Source of the DNA: a virus
Direction: 5' to 3' (one strand)
DNA length: 31,946 nt
Virus record (IMG/VR): IMGVR_UViG_3300010885_012697
Location: 1 to 31,946 of that record
Of the stretch, positions 14,401-23,784 are shown piece after piece; position 1 is the first letter of the stretch; each line of letters begins with the position of its first letter. The notes below the pieces were generated by a model. That model was not told where the DNA came from. It worked only from the letters and a program-made list of their open reading frames with translations, and ran no database searches. Both the position numbers and the translations under genes were made by a program.

Positions 14401-17400
14401 TCCCTTATGCGTTGACTTATTCTTTTAAATATACCCCTTACAGATTTTGGAATACTTTTTTCTAATAATGGGGCATTTTCTTTTGAGTTTAACTTCTCTA
14501 CCATTTGCTGAGTAGACTTAGATACAAACCCATTATTTATATTATCAAGTATTTTAATTAAATCCTTTAACTCTTTATTATCTAAATTTTCAAGTGACTT
14601 TTTAGTTAAAAGTTTAGCTAATCTTTTTGCCAACTCTCTTTCTAATCTAAACTCATCACCAACAATAGAGTCTAATGTTATTGCAGTATTTGTTATCTCA
14701 TTGATTAACTCTGCTTTTTCATCAGCAATCTCTTGCTCAGTCATCTTCACTTTTACCTTAGCATCTACTATCTTTGACTTGTACTTTTTCATTAAAGTAA
14801 ATTCATTGTTATTGATGACACCATCTTCTAGCATCTTAGTCAATGTCTTTGCATAATTTACAACTCCATTTTTTACAACCTTATCTGCATAGTTATCATA
14901 CGCATCTTTTAAATTAGGTAGCATCTCTTCATTTTGCTCAATGCTGTCAAAAATTTCATTTACCTTTTCATTTAGGTCTGCTCTTTCTCCCGGAGATAAA
15001 ATGGTAGTTCTTTTTGAAAGGTCATCAACTATGTTGTAATAAGAATCAAAAACTTCTTTTGATATTAGCTTTGGATTGATGTTCAACATTCGTGACAGTG
15101 AACCAAGCAAGTCAAGGGAAAGGTCCCCAAGTTTTGGGTTATTGCCTATTGTATTATCTTTAGCTTTTTTCCTTTTAACATTTGCCTCTCTAACCTTGGC
15201 ATCATAGTTTGTAATCTCAATTACTTTCTCAACGTATTCTAAGAACTTATCATACTGAGTTTGATTCTCCACGTTAACACTAACAAGCCTTGTCATAATT
15301 GACCTCATGTGAACAGCTGATATACTTTTAAACTTACCCTTGAGCATGTCCTTAATTTTAGCAGCTGCTTTTTCTCTTAAGGTTTTTGATTGTGATTGAG
15401 CTTGTCTTATTGCATTTTTAATTTCAGTAGTAAATTTATCAATATCTTTATCTAATGACTCTTCATAAGATTGTGGGTCAACATACGTTGAATCTAAATA
15501 ATCATTAATTTCTTCAATAAACTCATCAATGGTTATGTTTTCATTTTTATGCTTACTTTTATATTTAGTTGCCATTGCTCTAACAGCAACATTAAAATCA
15601 TTAGTTTTTATAACTATCTGACGTATTCCCTTTAAAATAAGTTTCAATGTTCCTAATGTAACTCCTGCATCAAGTTTTGCGTATGTTAGTTTATTTAAAC
15701 TATTGAGTGCAGCAATAGCACCATCTATATAACTTAATAGTGTCTTTTTATTCTCAGGTTTTTCAAGGTCTAAATCTTTAAGTGACTCAACTTCTTCTTT
15801 CAACATTCCTATTTGTCGGTCTAAGTCATCTTTAAGTCCATCTAGGTCTTCTTCAAGTTGAGTTTCAATCTCTTCTATATCAAATTGGAACTCTTCTTTT
15901 TTATTTTCATTTTTAGTATCAAGAATTTTTGCTTCAATTTCATTTACAGCTTTTCTAGCCTTTTCTTTTGCTTCTTTTATTTCCTTATTTATTGCTTCTA
16001 TCTCTTCTTTTATGCTATTAATAGCACCCATTCTATCTTCAGTCGTTACTGTTGATTTTTTTGTAGTTTCTGTTGTTGCTTGAGTAGCTGTAGCGGGAGC
16101 AATTATTGATTTTTGAATTGCATCTTTAATTTCTGCTAATACTCTTTCTGTTTCTGCAACTGTAGTCATAGCAGGATAATTAATTCCTTTTACAAGCTCT
16201 TCAAAAATAGTTTCATTAAAACCATTTGGAACTTTAACATTTACAATGGTACGTCCTCCCTCTCTTCCATCCATGGAAAAACCTTCAATTATAACACCAA
16301 GTATACCATCATTAATATAGTGCTTAGTTTTACCATATCTTCTTAATTTACTTAACTCTTGACCTTCATCACCCATCCTTAAAGAATTGTCATCAGTGAT
16401 AATAATTTCCATTCCATTTCTAGTAGTAGATTTTACATTAAAATTTAAAACTACAGGTTCAGCTTTTGCCGTTGGCTTCTTAACAGGTTCTGCTTTAGGT
16501 TCAACTATAGGTTCTGCTTTAGTTTCAACTACAGCCTCAACCTTTGGCGCTTCTGCTTTAACCTCAGTTACAGGAGCTTTCGCTTCTTTAAATCCAACGA
16601 CCCTTGTTTCTAAATTACGATTCGCAAGATAATCTTTAGCTTCTTTTAATGTTTTACCTGTAAACTCTTCGCGTCCTTCAGTTTGTGTTCTTACAACCCA
16701 TTTACCACCTTCTTTAATTATATCTAGATTGCTAATTTTTTCTGTATATAAATCTTTATTTATTTTTTCTATTTCAATAGCATCATTTTCATTTTCTATT
16801 ATTTTTGGATTTTCTTTACTATACTCTTGTTTTGTACTTACCGGAACTCCAAATGCAGTTAACTCTACAGCTTTAGGTGGTGTAACTTTCTCATCAATAT
16901 AGACCCTTGATTTATTTTGAGTCTCAACAAACTTTCTTCCTTTATCGTCAGTTTGTATTTTTAAATCAGACTCTATTTTTTGCCTTGCTAATTCTGAGTC
17001 TCCTCTTTTTTTAAGCTGTACTTTTACTGTTTGTTTCTTTTCATTAACAACTACAACAAACTCAGCAGGCTTACCATTTTGGTCGACACCACTTACCCTT
17101 GGGCTTTTATCAGTAGGTTCTCCCTTCTCAGCTTTCTTCTCGTCCTCTTTTATTTTATTTTCTCTAGCATTTAATACTGCATCTGCAGATTTTATTTTTG
17201 CTTGAAGAGCTTTTATCTCTATTATTTGAGCTGCGCTTGGTTTTTTAAGTTCAAGTAAAGGGTTTAATTTAGAAAATTGAAGTTGTCTCATGCTTCTAAT
17301 TACTTCACTCGTATACTCCTTAATTTTATCCCACGAAAACTTAGTAGGTGCGCCTTCCTTAGCCTCAGTTACAGGTGCCGTTACTACAGGTGCTACTACA

Positions 17401-20400
17401 GCTTCCTGCGTAGGCTCTACAACAATTGGTGCTGCTTCAACTTCAAGAGCAGGTGCTGTTACTACAGGGGCTTTTCGCACTCTAGCTGCCCTAGGCGCTT
17501 TACCCTTTTTTCCTTGAGCTTTTTCAGCTGCAAGTGACATCTCCTCTCTTATAGTTAAATTCTCTGCTTGTGGTGTTGCCTCCTCTGAGACCAATTCTTG
17601 CGTTACAGGAGCTAATTCTTGTGTTGGTGCGGCTTGAGCATTTTCTACGGCTTTGAACTCATTAATAATCATTTCAAAATACCCTATTCTTTCAGGTATA
17701 GGTGTCTTACGTGTAATTTCTTGCTGTAATTTAGATTCAAAATATGCTAATGGGTTTTCGTTTAACTGATTCAATTCTTCTTTCTCCGACTTTATCCAAT
17801 CTTCGCTTGAGGGGTCTTCTGATTTTTGAAATCTTAATATTCTATTTTCTATGTTTTCCTTAGCGTTATTTATGCTAAAATTTAATGTCTCTTCAGCTGT
17901 TAAATATTCTTTATCCTTGAACCTTTGTGCTTGGGCTTCACCTTCTTTGGTAATGACTTCAAGTTCTGTTTGGGGTTCTCCTTGGACCACTTCTTGCGTT
18001 AAAGGGGCTAACTTATTTAACTGCTCTAATTCTAGCTCTGCTGCTCTTCTAATTTGAATCTCATCTCCAACCGTTATTGTTCCTTTATCATTCCTTTCTT
18101 GCGATAAAGCTAACTCTAACTCTTCTTTTCTTTTTTGACCTTCTTCGGTAATGACTTCAAGTTCTGTTGTGGGTTCTCCTTGGACCACTTCTTCGCCAAT
18201 TGTGGTTGTTGGCTGTACAAGTACTTCACTTGCTGTTTGCTTTTGAATGGCATTTTCTTCTATTTTAGTGATTATTGTTTGTAACTCTGTCTCTGCTTCT
18301 TCTCTACTTACCCTTTTACCATCAATCCTTACGGTTTTTGATGTGCCTCTTCCTCTTCCAAGTGCATATTCTATATCACTCGCTCTATCTGCTAAGTTAT
18401 CTTCTTGTACAAGAGAAGGTAGCTCCTCTAGCCTTGTATTTATTTCAGCTATTCTATCATTTCTCTTTTTACTTAAGGCCGGGTCTTTACCTTCAATCTC
18501 TATTAATAATCTTCGTTTTTCATTTATTAAATTAAAGGCTTCAAGCTTTGCTTGTTGAGGTAGGTTCTCATCTATTGAATTAAATACACCCGCTACTAAG
18601 TCAATGTCATTTAGTGCAGCTTGCGCCTGTCTCTTTGACATTCTTCCTTCTAGCATTTCTGTCTTTAATTTTGTCACAATAAGCTTCTTAAATTCTTCAT
18701 CCGAAGAAAAGTCCTCAAAAAACTTTAAGTCATCTTGGTTATATAAAGATATTTTACCTGTAGCCAATCCCTGCGCTCCTACCATAACTGTAGACATAGC
18801 GAAACCACCTATTGCCTCTGCTAATGCTCCTTCACCAACTGCTAATGCACCTTCTGAAAAAGACTGAGGAGTGCCAAATGCTTCGCCTCCTGTTAGCTCT
18901 GTTAAATCTTCACCGGTATAAGCAGCTCTTATAGAGTTATATGCTTTTTTTATTCCAATGTCGGCAACTAATGTTTGCATTGCTCCTGTCTCTCCTTCTG
19001 CTAATGTACCACCAACAACTTTTAATACTCCTTTACCAACTAAACTTTTAACTTCTTTATTTACTATATTTTCAATTACTTCTCTACCCAATTTTTTTGG
19101 AAGAGCCTTTGCCATATTTCCTAAAATATATTTTCCTAAAAGAGCTGATTGTCCTTTTGTCATTTTACTTATACCAAGGTTTTCAAGGTACCCCATAACA
19201 GCTGCATATGGAACAGCCACTAAAGCCCTTTCTCCTTTTGTTGTCGTTTCAAAGTCAGGGTCTGAAAGCATCTCTTCTTCAATCGCATTGTATGACATAT
19301 TTGCCATACTTGCAAATGCTGCTACTTGTCCCACGACAGGTATAGCCCTTGTTAGCATTGAAGGCAATGATGCTGCTACACCAACTAAAGCATTTTCAAC
19401 AAACCCAAGCTGTGACTTTGACTCTTCAGTTGTTAAATCAGATCCAAAACTCTGTATAATTGATTTTTTAAAATCCTTTCTAGCTGCCAAGTCTTCTTGA
19501 TTAATCCTTATGTTTTTTATTTGTTCTTCGTTATATCCTTTATTTTTATAATATTCTTTTTGTTGCGGAGTTATAATCCTAGATTGGGCGCCTATAATAC
19601 CTTCTCCTATCATATTGTTCACGTCAACACCCCCTCTTCTTATATAGTTAAATTTATCTATTATTTCGGCTGCGTCAACCACAAATGCATTAACTAAGTT
19701 ACTCCCAAAACTACCATACTTTGCTTTTTCTGTAGCATATACTCCCGCAAGAGCGTTCATTTTTTTTTGGTTTGAAACAACACTCTCTGCGGAAATAGCT
19801 AGTTTTTTTGATTCTACTAAAATAGCTTCTGCGCCAATATCAAATTGTTCTTGTGTTATTAAACCTTTTGATGCTTGTTCTCGTAATTTTGTTTCCTTTG
19901 CAACGAGGTTATTCTTAGCGCTCATTAAGTCATATTGTGAGTTTGAAAGATTTGTAACATTGTCTCCAATAACATCTCTACTAAACCCACTTTCAATCGC
20001 TAACTTTGCCTCTCTCGCTCCTGCGTAATCACCGTTTCGTTTTTTTATTTCATAATCATCAAGCAGTAGTGAATACCTATCTTCTTGCTGTTGTTCAAAT
20101 TTACTTTTCTCAGTATTAAATAACTTCCATTCTTCGCTATTGTATAAATCATCTTGCATTATTTTTGCATTTTCCGCAAGCTTCTCTCTAGTTTCTTCAG
20201 TGTCATACACTAAACCAACAGCCCAACCTGCTATACCATAGTCAGAAAATGCAAACCCTGATGCCTCTTTTTGTCGTCTTGATATCTCTTCTTTTTTTTG
20301 AAGATAAGTTAGCTCTTCAAATAATAATTTATATTCATTTGAACTATACGGTTTCTTGCTTAAATCTCTATTGTCTGCTATAAAACTTTGTAATATAGTT

Positions 20401-21425
20401 GGCAACAGTGCATTCTCATTTTCAAATGAAGCATTGTTTCTTAAAAAAGATTGTAGTCTAACAGCCTCATCACCTGATTTTTCATCAAATGAAAATGTCA
20501 TTGCCGCTGCGCCATTTTTAGGAGTCACCTTTATATAATCTGTACCAAACCCTGTTTGCTCAAATTCAAACCCCATGCCCCCAAACTTGTTTTCTAAAGC
20601 TGTTTGAGCATCCTCTTCTGTCTTAGAAAGAAAATCTGAATTAACACTAAGAAATGGGTCTATTACACTTGGCTTAACTTCTATTGGAGCAACATCAGTT
20701 GATAAGTCTCTATCGTATCTTTTGTTTAGAGCAGATATACTTGAAGCATTTGTTATCTTTTCATATTTAGAATCCCCTTGTACTAATCGCTCCCAAAAGC
20801 CATCCTTTACTCTATATCTAGTATCGTTTACTGCTATACCTAATCCGGGGTCAAAAGACACACTCTTACTATAATCATTTCTACCATAGGGTCTATCTTG
20901 GCCCTCTATAAATGCTTTTACACCTGTTGCCTGTTGATTTTTAGTATTAAAGAAATCATCATATTCATCATATATCTTACTTAAAGGCTGTTCCTTTCCA
21001 CTAAGCTCAATAGCTTCTGCATCCTTCATTTCCTTTCGAAATCCTGTAGCCTGTAATTGCTTTGCTTTTTCTTTGTCTTCTGCTGCCTGTTTAGCTGCAA
21101 GCTCAAAAATCAATGGGTCAGCGCCAATTTGGGTAATTCTGTCGATTTGGTTTTTAGTTAGATATTCCGAAGAACCATCTGCCGAAATGGATACCCCACC
21201 GGGACTTTTTTTTTTAATAAAAGGATTTGAAAAAGAATTTGAAACACCCATTAACGTCTTGAATGATTCAATGTCATCACTATAACCTCCCGACTTAAAA
21301 ATCTCATAAGAATCATTTAACGCATTTGGATTAGATGCTATTAATTGCTTAAAATTGTCAATAGAACCACTGTACCCGCCTTGCGAAAACATTTGATATG
21401 CGTCATTTATTGCTTGGTCATTCAT
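11493..21425 (-). CDS. Giant internal virion / DNA-ejection protein, 3310 aa
   Basis: One uninterrupted 3310-codon frame. Features in order: two tandem N-terminal motifs of the form Y-x2-F-x2-GGYS-x2-I-x2-FK (about residues 5-33 and 35-60); a hydrophobic Ala/Gly-rich region (about 675-900; ASLPSMLTRAIPVVGQ and following); a duplicated EVVQGEPxTELEVITxEG motif (about 1075 and 1142); two Ala/Pro/Glu/Val linkers (about 1315-1362 and 1612-1658); a long coiled coil (about 1800-1890); a helical middle; a C-terminal membrane-like part (about 2920-2965) followed by an acidic DDDEDEDE stretch; and a Gly/Ser/Tyr repeat tail. It is last in an order resembling T7 gp11-gp12-gp14-gp15-gp16, so it is best read as the gp16-like ejected protein. 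No RNA-polymerase DxDGD or lytic-enzyme motif was recognised. A polyvalent multi-domain protein is the alternative. Confidence 0.75.
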   Translation of the reverse strand: MNDQAINDAYQMFSQGGYSGSIDNFKQLIASNPNALNDSYEIFKSGGYSDDIESFKTLMGVSNSFSNPFIKKKSPGGVSISADGSSEYLTKNQIDRITQIGADPLIFELAAKQAAEDKEKAKQLQATGFRKEMKDAEAIELSGKEQPLSKIYDEYDDFFNTKNQQATGVKAFIEGQDRPYGRNDYSKSVSFDPGLGIAVNDTRYRVKDGFWERLVQGDSKYEKITNASSISALNKRYDRDLSTDVAPIEVKPSVIDPFLSVNSDFLSKTEEDAQTALENKFGGMGFEFEQTGFGTDYIKVTPKNGAAAMTFSFDEKSGDEAVRLQSFLRNNASFENENALLPTILQSFIADNRDLSKKPYSSNEYKLLFEELTYLQKKEEISRRQKEASGFAFSDYGIAGWAVGLVYDTEETREKLAENAKIMQDDLYNSEEWKLFNTEKSKFEQQQEDRYSLLLDDYEIKKRNGDYAGAREAKLAIESGFSRDVIGDNVTNLSNSQYDLMSAKNNLVAKETKLREQASKGLITQEQFDIGAEAILVESKKLAISAESVVSNQKKMNALAGVYATEKAKYGSFGSNLVNAFVVDAAEIIDKFNYIRRGGVDVNNMIGEGIIGAQSRIITPQQKEYYKNKGYNEEQIKNIRINQEDLAARKDFKKSIIQSFGSDLTTEESKSQLGFVENALVGVAASLPSMLTRAIPVVGQVAAFASMANMSYNAIEEEMLSDPDFETTTKGERALVAVPYAAVMGYLENLGISKMTKGQSALLGKYILGNMAKALPKKLGREVIENIVNKEVKSLVGKGVLKVVGGTLAEGETGAMQTLVADIGIKKAYNSIRAAYTGEDLTELTGGEAFGTPQSFSEGALAVGEGALAEAIGGFAMSTVMVGAQGLATGKISLYNQDDLKFFEDFSSDEEFKKLIVTKLKTEMLEGRMSKRQAQAALNDIDLVAGVFNSIDENLPQQAKLEAFNLINEKRRLLIEIEGKDPALSKKRNDRIAEINTRLEELPSLVQEDNLADRASDIEYALGRGRGTSKTVRIDGKRVSREEAETELQTIITKIEENAIQKQTASEVLVQPTTTIGEEVVQGEPTTELEVITEEGQKRKEELELALSQERNDKGTITVGDEIQIRRAAELELEQLNKLAPLTQEVVQGEPQTELEVITKEGEAQAQRFKDKEYLTAEETLNFSINNAKENIENRILRFQKSEDPSSEDWIKSEKEELNQLNENPLAYFESKLQQEITRKTPIPERIGYFEMIINEFKAVENAQAAPTQELAPVTQELVSEEATPQAENLTIREEMSLAAEKAQGKKGKAPRAARVRKAPVVTAPALEVEAAPIVVEPTQEAVVAPVVTAPVTEAKEGAPTKFSWDKIKEYTSEVIRSMRQLQFSKLNPLLELKKPSAAQIIEIKALQAKIKSADAVLNARENKIKEDEKKAEKGEPTDKSPRVSGVDQNGKPAEFVVVVNEKKQTVKVQLKKRGDSELARQKIESDLKIQTDDKGRKFVETQNKSRVYIDEKVTPPKAVELTAFGVPVSTKQEYSKENPKIIENENDAIEIEKINKDLYTEKISNLDIIKEGGKWVVRTQTEGREEFTGKTLKEAKDYLANRNLETRVVGFKEAKAPVTEVKAEAPKVEAVVETKAEPIVEPKAEPVKKPTAKAEPVVLNFNVKSTTRNGMEIIITDDNSLRMGDEGQELSKLRRYGKTKHYINDGILGVIIEGFSMDGREGGRTIVNVKVPNGFNETIFEELVKGINYPAMTTVAETERVLAEIKDAIQKSIIAPATATQATTETTKKSTVTTEDRMGAINSIKEEIEAINKEIKEAKEKARKAVNEIEAKILDTKNENKKEEFQFDIEEIETQLEEDLDGLKDDLDRQIGMLKEEVESLKDLDLEKPENKKTLLSYIDGAIAALNSLNKLTYAKLDAGVTLGTLKLILKGIRQIVIKTNDFNVAVRAMATKYKSKHKNENITIDEFIEEINDYLDSTYVDPQSYEESLDKDIDKFTTEIKNAIRQAQSQSKTLREKAAAKIKDMLKGKFKSISAVHMRSIMTRLVSVNVENQTQYDKFLEYVEKVIEITNYDAKVREANVKRKKAKDNTIGNNPKLGDLSLDLLGSLSRMLNINPKLISKEVFDSYYNIVDDLSKRTTILSPGERADLNEKVNEIFDSIEQNEEMLPNLKDAYDNYADKVVKNGVVNYAKTLTKMLEDGVINNNEFTLMKKYKSKIVDAKVKVKMTEQEIADEKAELINEITNTAITLDSIVGDEFRLERELAKRLAKLLTKKSLENLDNKELKDLIKILDNINNGFVSKSTQQMVEKLNSKENAPLLEKSIPKSVRGIFKRISQRIRDTTTRDKYGVNVTPLFNIDEQFGDFKNKNIFNSVFNQSAVSQQQYQSEVSEIQGKLVKAESAIASSFDRNGNKIVLSKFKMMVYMMQLEHDSNPNSQKGDKRQVHQAMETLDATIKFAETNKKKSRYTKEDIDQMKAIKEEFGKETEEFEEDGKTKKKIIDIDKLYNSFNKAEKNALKVFDEVNSLMTKKSTYTATVINGNKITPLKNYIYYNTISDPSTSAEQATNLINNINNNMKPGTESKNLQERTGNVSPVNLDPFFAVNSSAKSVLINYHMTEPIRTARKTLLNARKILENNKKEKIDVGEQFDILSVIEEAYETATRDLLERNFAQSSATLEYLTKAGYRAMLGSVTRSTAELVSNAAFVSINNPKDMAAGFKYRGIAHSGRGKNILTNLKSKVTSRNYPQGGLSSNYVDLSSFTDRTTKNGKTRSKIVNGVTQVYDYTAGAWVNLVETVADNLISRPDQIVMKQLYFGTFSREFKKETGIEPDFDKIEANDEEYMDKYKDALEKATDKADSQTVTAGSSMNAYMGSLQNIVRKDDNTPKKIFKTFNQFMNRFTIQEYITARKGVNALIGRGGMTEAEGIQVLAAVSARMTLYLTLGKVFSEALMYLGGVAFGYGDDDEDEDEKTLLQTLYQSAVSSATTLFFGRNFGNAVRAFENVGIEELNKLYGEDIGLRNGEYDPFKDAVQFNQFSKADEIPDVLALMAGPLGPVINAGTLGMKLAFKEAPTEDRAIETRRKEWYRLGLEAAGSVGLVPFYRDVRKVTMDWVYDELKTELKEDAEKKEITEAEDASTLETKTNTLNRMRGTYKDETSRSIIDYELKKLNDPEFRKEENKKEDDEKTRLAKKYGYESMTEFEYDDKEKYDKVFGDDSPYGKRMAPIAKIRRELNARIKADKFGKPYNPTESSATPLTPKEEYDKRVKESLGKKEYNKKVKESSEYEGGEYGGSGYGGSGYGGSGYGGSGY
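11501..11560. repeat. Four tandem 15-bp units encoding a GGSGY tail
   Basis: Four units of 15 bp (11501-11515, 11516-11530, 11531-11545, 11546-11560) differ from one another at only a few bases. On the minus strand they encode four GGSGY-type pentapeptides, including the end of the giant protein. They are strikingly GC-richer than their surroundings and the unit length is a multiple of three, so copy number can change without breaking the frame. Confidence 0.85.
17941..18195. repeat. Direct repeat pair within the giant gene
   Basis: A block of about 57 bases at 17941-17997 recurs at 18139-18195 with only a few differences (shared core TAATGACTTCAAGTTCTGTT and GGTTCTCCTTGGACCACTTC). In protein it gives the two EVVQGEPxTELEVITxEG copies separated by 67 residues. 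The low divergence points to a fairly recent internal duplication or ongoing exchange. Confidence 0.8.
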
Positions 21426-21451
21426 TTATATATTATTTATATTTTTTTTGG

Positions 21452-22954
21452 TTATTTCTCCCAAGAATATTTAAACTTTTTCTCTTCGTCATATTTCCCC
21501 GTTTCAATTGGAGCTGCTACTCCCGTTGCACTATTATCATTTAATGCATCCCCTGCATATTGTTGGAATGTTGTTAATGCCGCTCTTTGCTCATCAGCGG
21601 TCAATCCAAGACTATTTAAAACCGACTTCGCATAAGCGAGAGGAGTTACATCTGCCCCGGAAAAGTTATTTTGCTTTCCTCCAAATGTTATATTCATATC
21701 TTTCCCCGTCTTATTAAGGCCTGATATTCCTCCATATAATTGACTTAAACTAGCTCCTGCATTTTGTACCAAACTAGCATTTGGAGATGTAAGTAAAATT
21801 GCTAATTGCTCTCCTGCATTTCTGCCTTTTTCAAGTAATAATTTTTTCTGCTCTGCATTTGCAAGAGACCAATCAGATGGTCTTTGAACAGGAGGAGCAT
21901 CTCCTAAAGCAGCAATAACTTGCTTACCAACTTTTCTATCTATTTTTTCAATCGTTTGCACAGTCATATATTCAAGAGCTGCTTCTCGTTGTTTTTTACC
22001 ATTCTCTGTTGTGAAATCAGGGATTGGCATTCCGTCTCCCCCTCCTTTGACAACCATTAATATTTTAAATGGGTCTGCTGCAGCCTCTGCCTTATCATAA
22101 GTAAAGCTATAATCAACAGTATTTCCTTGGGCATCAAACAATATATTGTTTGTTAGTATTGAAGATACTGATGTTGGATTGACTAATTCTGAGCCTATCC
22201 TCTTTTTTAATGCGTTATCAAAACCTTCTTTTATTGCCTTATCCTGTGTATCTGTAACGGTACCTGTTTTCAATCTATTCTTTGCAGCTGCATAATCACC
22301 AACGATCTCGTCTCCTAGTCCCTCTTCAATTTTTGTTGCAACTCCATCTGAATCAAAGTAGTCATACTTTGCTTTTATTCTATTTGATAAATTAGCAGCA
22401 GAAACGGTTTCATATGTACCATCTGCTTTTTTCATGCTCATTAATACCAACCCTGTTTTAGGGTCAATAATTGGCTTAGATGTTTTATAGTTATCATATG
22501 ACCCTGCTTGTTCCATAAGCCAAGACTCAGCTTCTTGTGATTTATTTAATGGGTCAGTTGAGTTCATTCTTTCCATCTTCACCTTATACTCAGCTTGATA
22601 CTCTGTAGCTAAATCAAAAATTGTGCTTGTTCCATTTTTAACATTTTGCATAAAAATAACATTATCTCTTTCTGATATCATACCATTTTTAAATGCCCTC
22701 TGATTATCTAACATTTTCTTTTGCATATCCGATGAATAAGCAGATGTCCATGTAGTTAAATTGTCATCATCTCCCGTTGGGTGTTCATCTAAGTATTGAT
22801 TGAATGCCCTTACCTCGTCATCATACGCCTCTTTCTTTGCTTTTCTTACAGCGACTTGGTCTGTAATCATATCAGACATACCAAGACCAATATCAGCCCA
22901 ATTTACTTGGCTGTCAATGTCACGCTCTTGATATTTATAAAATGTTTTTGCCAT
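21452..22954 (-). CDS. Internal virion protein, T7 gp15 position
   Basis: A 500-residue soluble, mostly helical protein with no signal or membrane helix. It begins MAKTFYKYQERDIDSQVNW, followed by ADIGLGMSDMITDQVAVRKA, an N-terminus I recognise from Bacteroidetes phage virion proteins. The rest is rich in charged helices, with a Gly-rich loop (VVKGGGDGMPIPDF) near residue 300. It lies between the gp14-like gene (13 bases upstream) and the giant gene (26 bases downstream), the place of T7 gp15, which forms part of the ejected channel. The assignment rests on position, size and helical character; no catalytic motif is seen. Confidence 0.65.
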   Translation of the reverse strand: MAKTFYKYQERDIDSQVNWADIGLGMSDMITDQVAVRKAKKEAYDDEVRAFNQYLDEHPTGDDDNLTTWTSAYSSDMQKKMLDNQRAFKNGMISERDNVIFMQNVKNGTSTIFDLATEYQAEYKVKMERMNSTDPLNKSQEAESWLMEQAGSYDNYKTSKPIIDPKTGLVLMSMKKADGTYETVSAANLSNRIKAKYDYFDSDGVATKIEEGLGDEIVGDYAAAKNRLKTGTVTDTQDKAIKEGFDNALKKRIGSELVNPTSVSSILTNNILFDAQGNTVDYSFTYDKAEAAADPFKILMVVKGGGDGMPIPDFTTENGKKQREAALEYMTVQTIEKIDRKVGKQVIAALGDAPPVQRPSDWSLANAEQKKLLLEKGRNAGEQLAILLTSPNASLVQNAGASLSQLYGGISGLNKTGKDMNITFGGKQNNFSGADVTPLAYAKSVLNSLGLTADEQRAALTTFQQYAGDALNDNSATGVAAPIETGKYDEEKKFKYSWEK

Positions 22955-22967
22955 TATTTATTTTGTT

Positions 22968-23735
22968 TTATCGGATTGGTAATTGTATTTGAGGATAGAA
23001 AGGATTTATAGGATTACTTTGTAAGTTAGTATTATACATAAATGGATTTTGTTGGTCTTGATTCAAAGTAGGCATTCCTGTTCCGAATGGATTAAATTGC
23101 ATATTTGAACCTGTTGACGTTAATTGAACTCCTTTTGGATTTAACACAGCATTTCTAGTGTCAACGACACCTGAACCACCGGTATCTGTTTTTTGCTTCC
23201 CATACAAAGGAACCAAATTAGCCGCTTGTGTTGCTGCACTTGTAACTCCTGCAAATCCTTGCTCCATAGCAGCAGCAGACATTTCTTGAGCATTAGCAGC
23301 AGCCAATTGAGCACCCTCAACTTCGCCTAAATCTAGTTGTGTATTTAAGTCTCTTAGCCTAGCGTCTTCAGCAACCTTTAATCTTTCAATCTCAGTTAAC
23401 TCTTTGCCCATTGCTGTTCTAATATCTCCTTGAGCTTCATTTTGCCCCATCTGTACTCGTCCTGCAGTTGCAGCAGCGCCTCTCTCAGACTCTTGACCTG
23501 CCTGTGTAGCCTGTGTTCCTTGAGCAAGCATTGCTTGTCTCGCTAACTCATAAGGCTCCTTTTGAACGGATAATGCATCCATATAGTTTACCTCAAGTCT
23601 CTTTCGAGCTGCGAACATTGCTTTATCAGCTTCCTGTTCTGCTTGTTTCTGTAATTTTTTTTGCTTATTTGCTTGGGCAAAAGACATCGCTGTTGTCGCT
23701 ACAGTTGATGCTATTCCTATTATTGCTCCTACCAT
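22968..23735 (-). CDS. Internal virion protein, T7 gp14 position
   Basis: A 255-residue protein with the build of small podovirus ejection proteins such as T7 gp14. A hydrophobic N-terminus (MVGAIIGIASTVATTAMSFA) is followed by a Gln/Ala/Lys-rich coiled coil (about residues 22-60; KQKKLQKQAEQEADKAMFAA) and a long Ala/Gln/Glu helical region. The C-terminus is Asn/Pro/Gln-rich and disordered. T7 gp14 inserts into the outer membrane during DNA ejection, and the N-terminal hydrophobic stretch would suit this. A -7 promoter-like element lies 35 bases upstream, so this gene may start a separate ejection-protein transcript. Assigned by composition and gene order. Confidence 0.65.
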   Translation of the reverse strand: MVGAIIGIASTVATTAMSFAQANKQKKLQKQAEQEADKAMFAARKRLEVNYMDALSVQKEPYELARQAMLAQGTQATQAGQESERGAAATAGRVQMGQNEAQGDIRTAMGKELTEIERLKVAEDARLRDLNTQLDLGEVEGAQLAAANAQEMSAAAMEQGFAGVTSAATQAANLVPLYGKQKTDTGGSGVVDTRNAVLNPKGVQLTSTGSNMQFNPFGTGMPTLNQDQQNPFMYNTNLQSNPINPFYPQIQLPIR

Positions 23736-23769
23736 GTTATATTTTTTTAGTAATTTTTCTTAGTAACTA

Positions 23770-23777
23770 CAAAGATA
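23770..23777 (-). promoter_or_regulatory. Putative Bacteroidetes -7 element before the ejection genes
   Basis: On the minus strand this reads TATCTTTG, matching TAnnTTTG, in the 49-base gap upstream of the gp14-like gene and directly after the stop of the 272-residue tail protein. The same octamer precedes the 31610 gene. No matching TTG -33 element is seen. Confidence 0.45.
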
Positions 23778-23784
23778 TAAAAAA

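Noticed and set aside
18958-19500. A 180-codon plus-strand frame inside the giant minus-strand gene
   Set aside because: It is antisense to the continuous 3310-codon frame, its product is low in charged residues and rich in Ser/Ala/Pro/Thr as expected for a shadow frame, and it has no neighbouring plus-strand genes.
14900-21425. Possible virion RNA polymerase in the giant protein
   Set aside because: A crAss-like position made this worth checking, but no DxDGD-type catalytic motif was found by eye; the DKDID string near residue 2000 is in a charged coiled-coil context.
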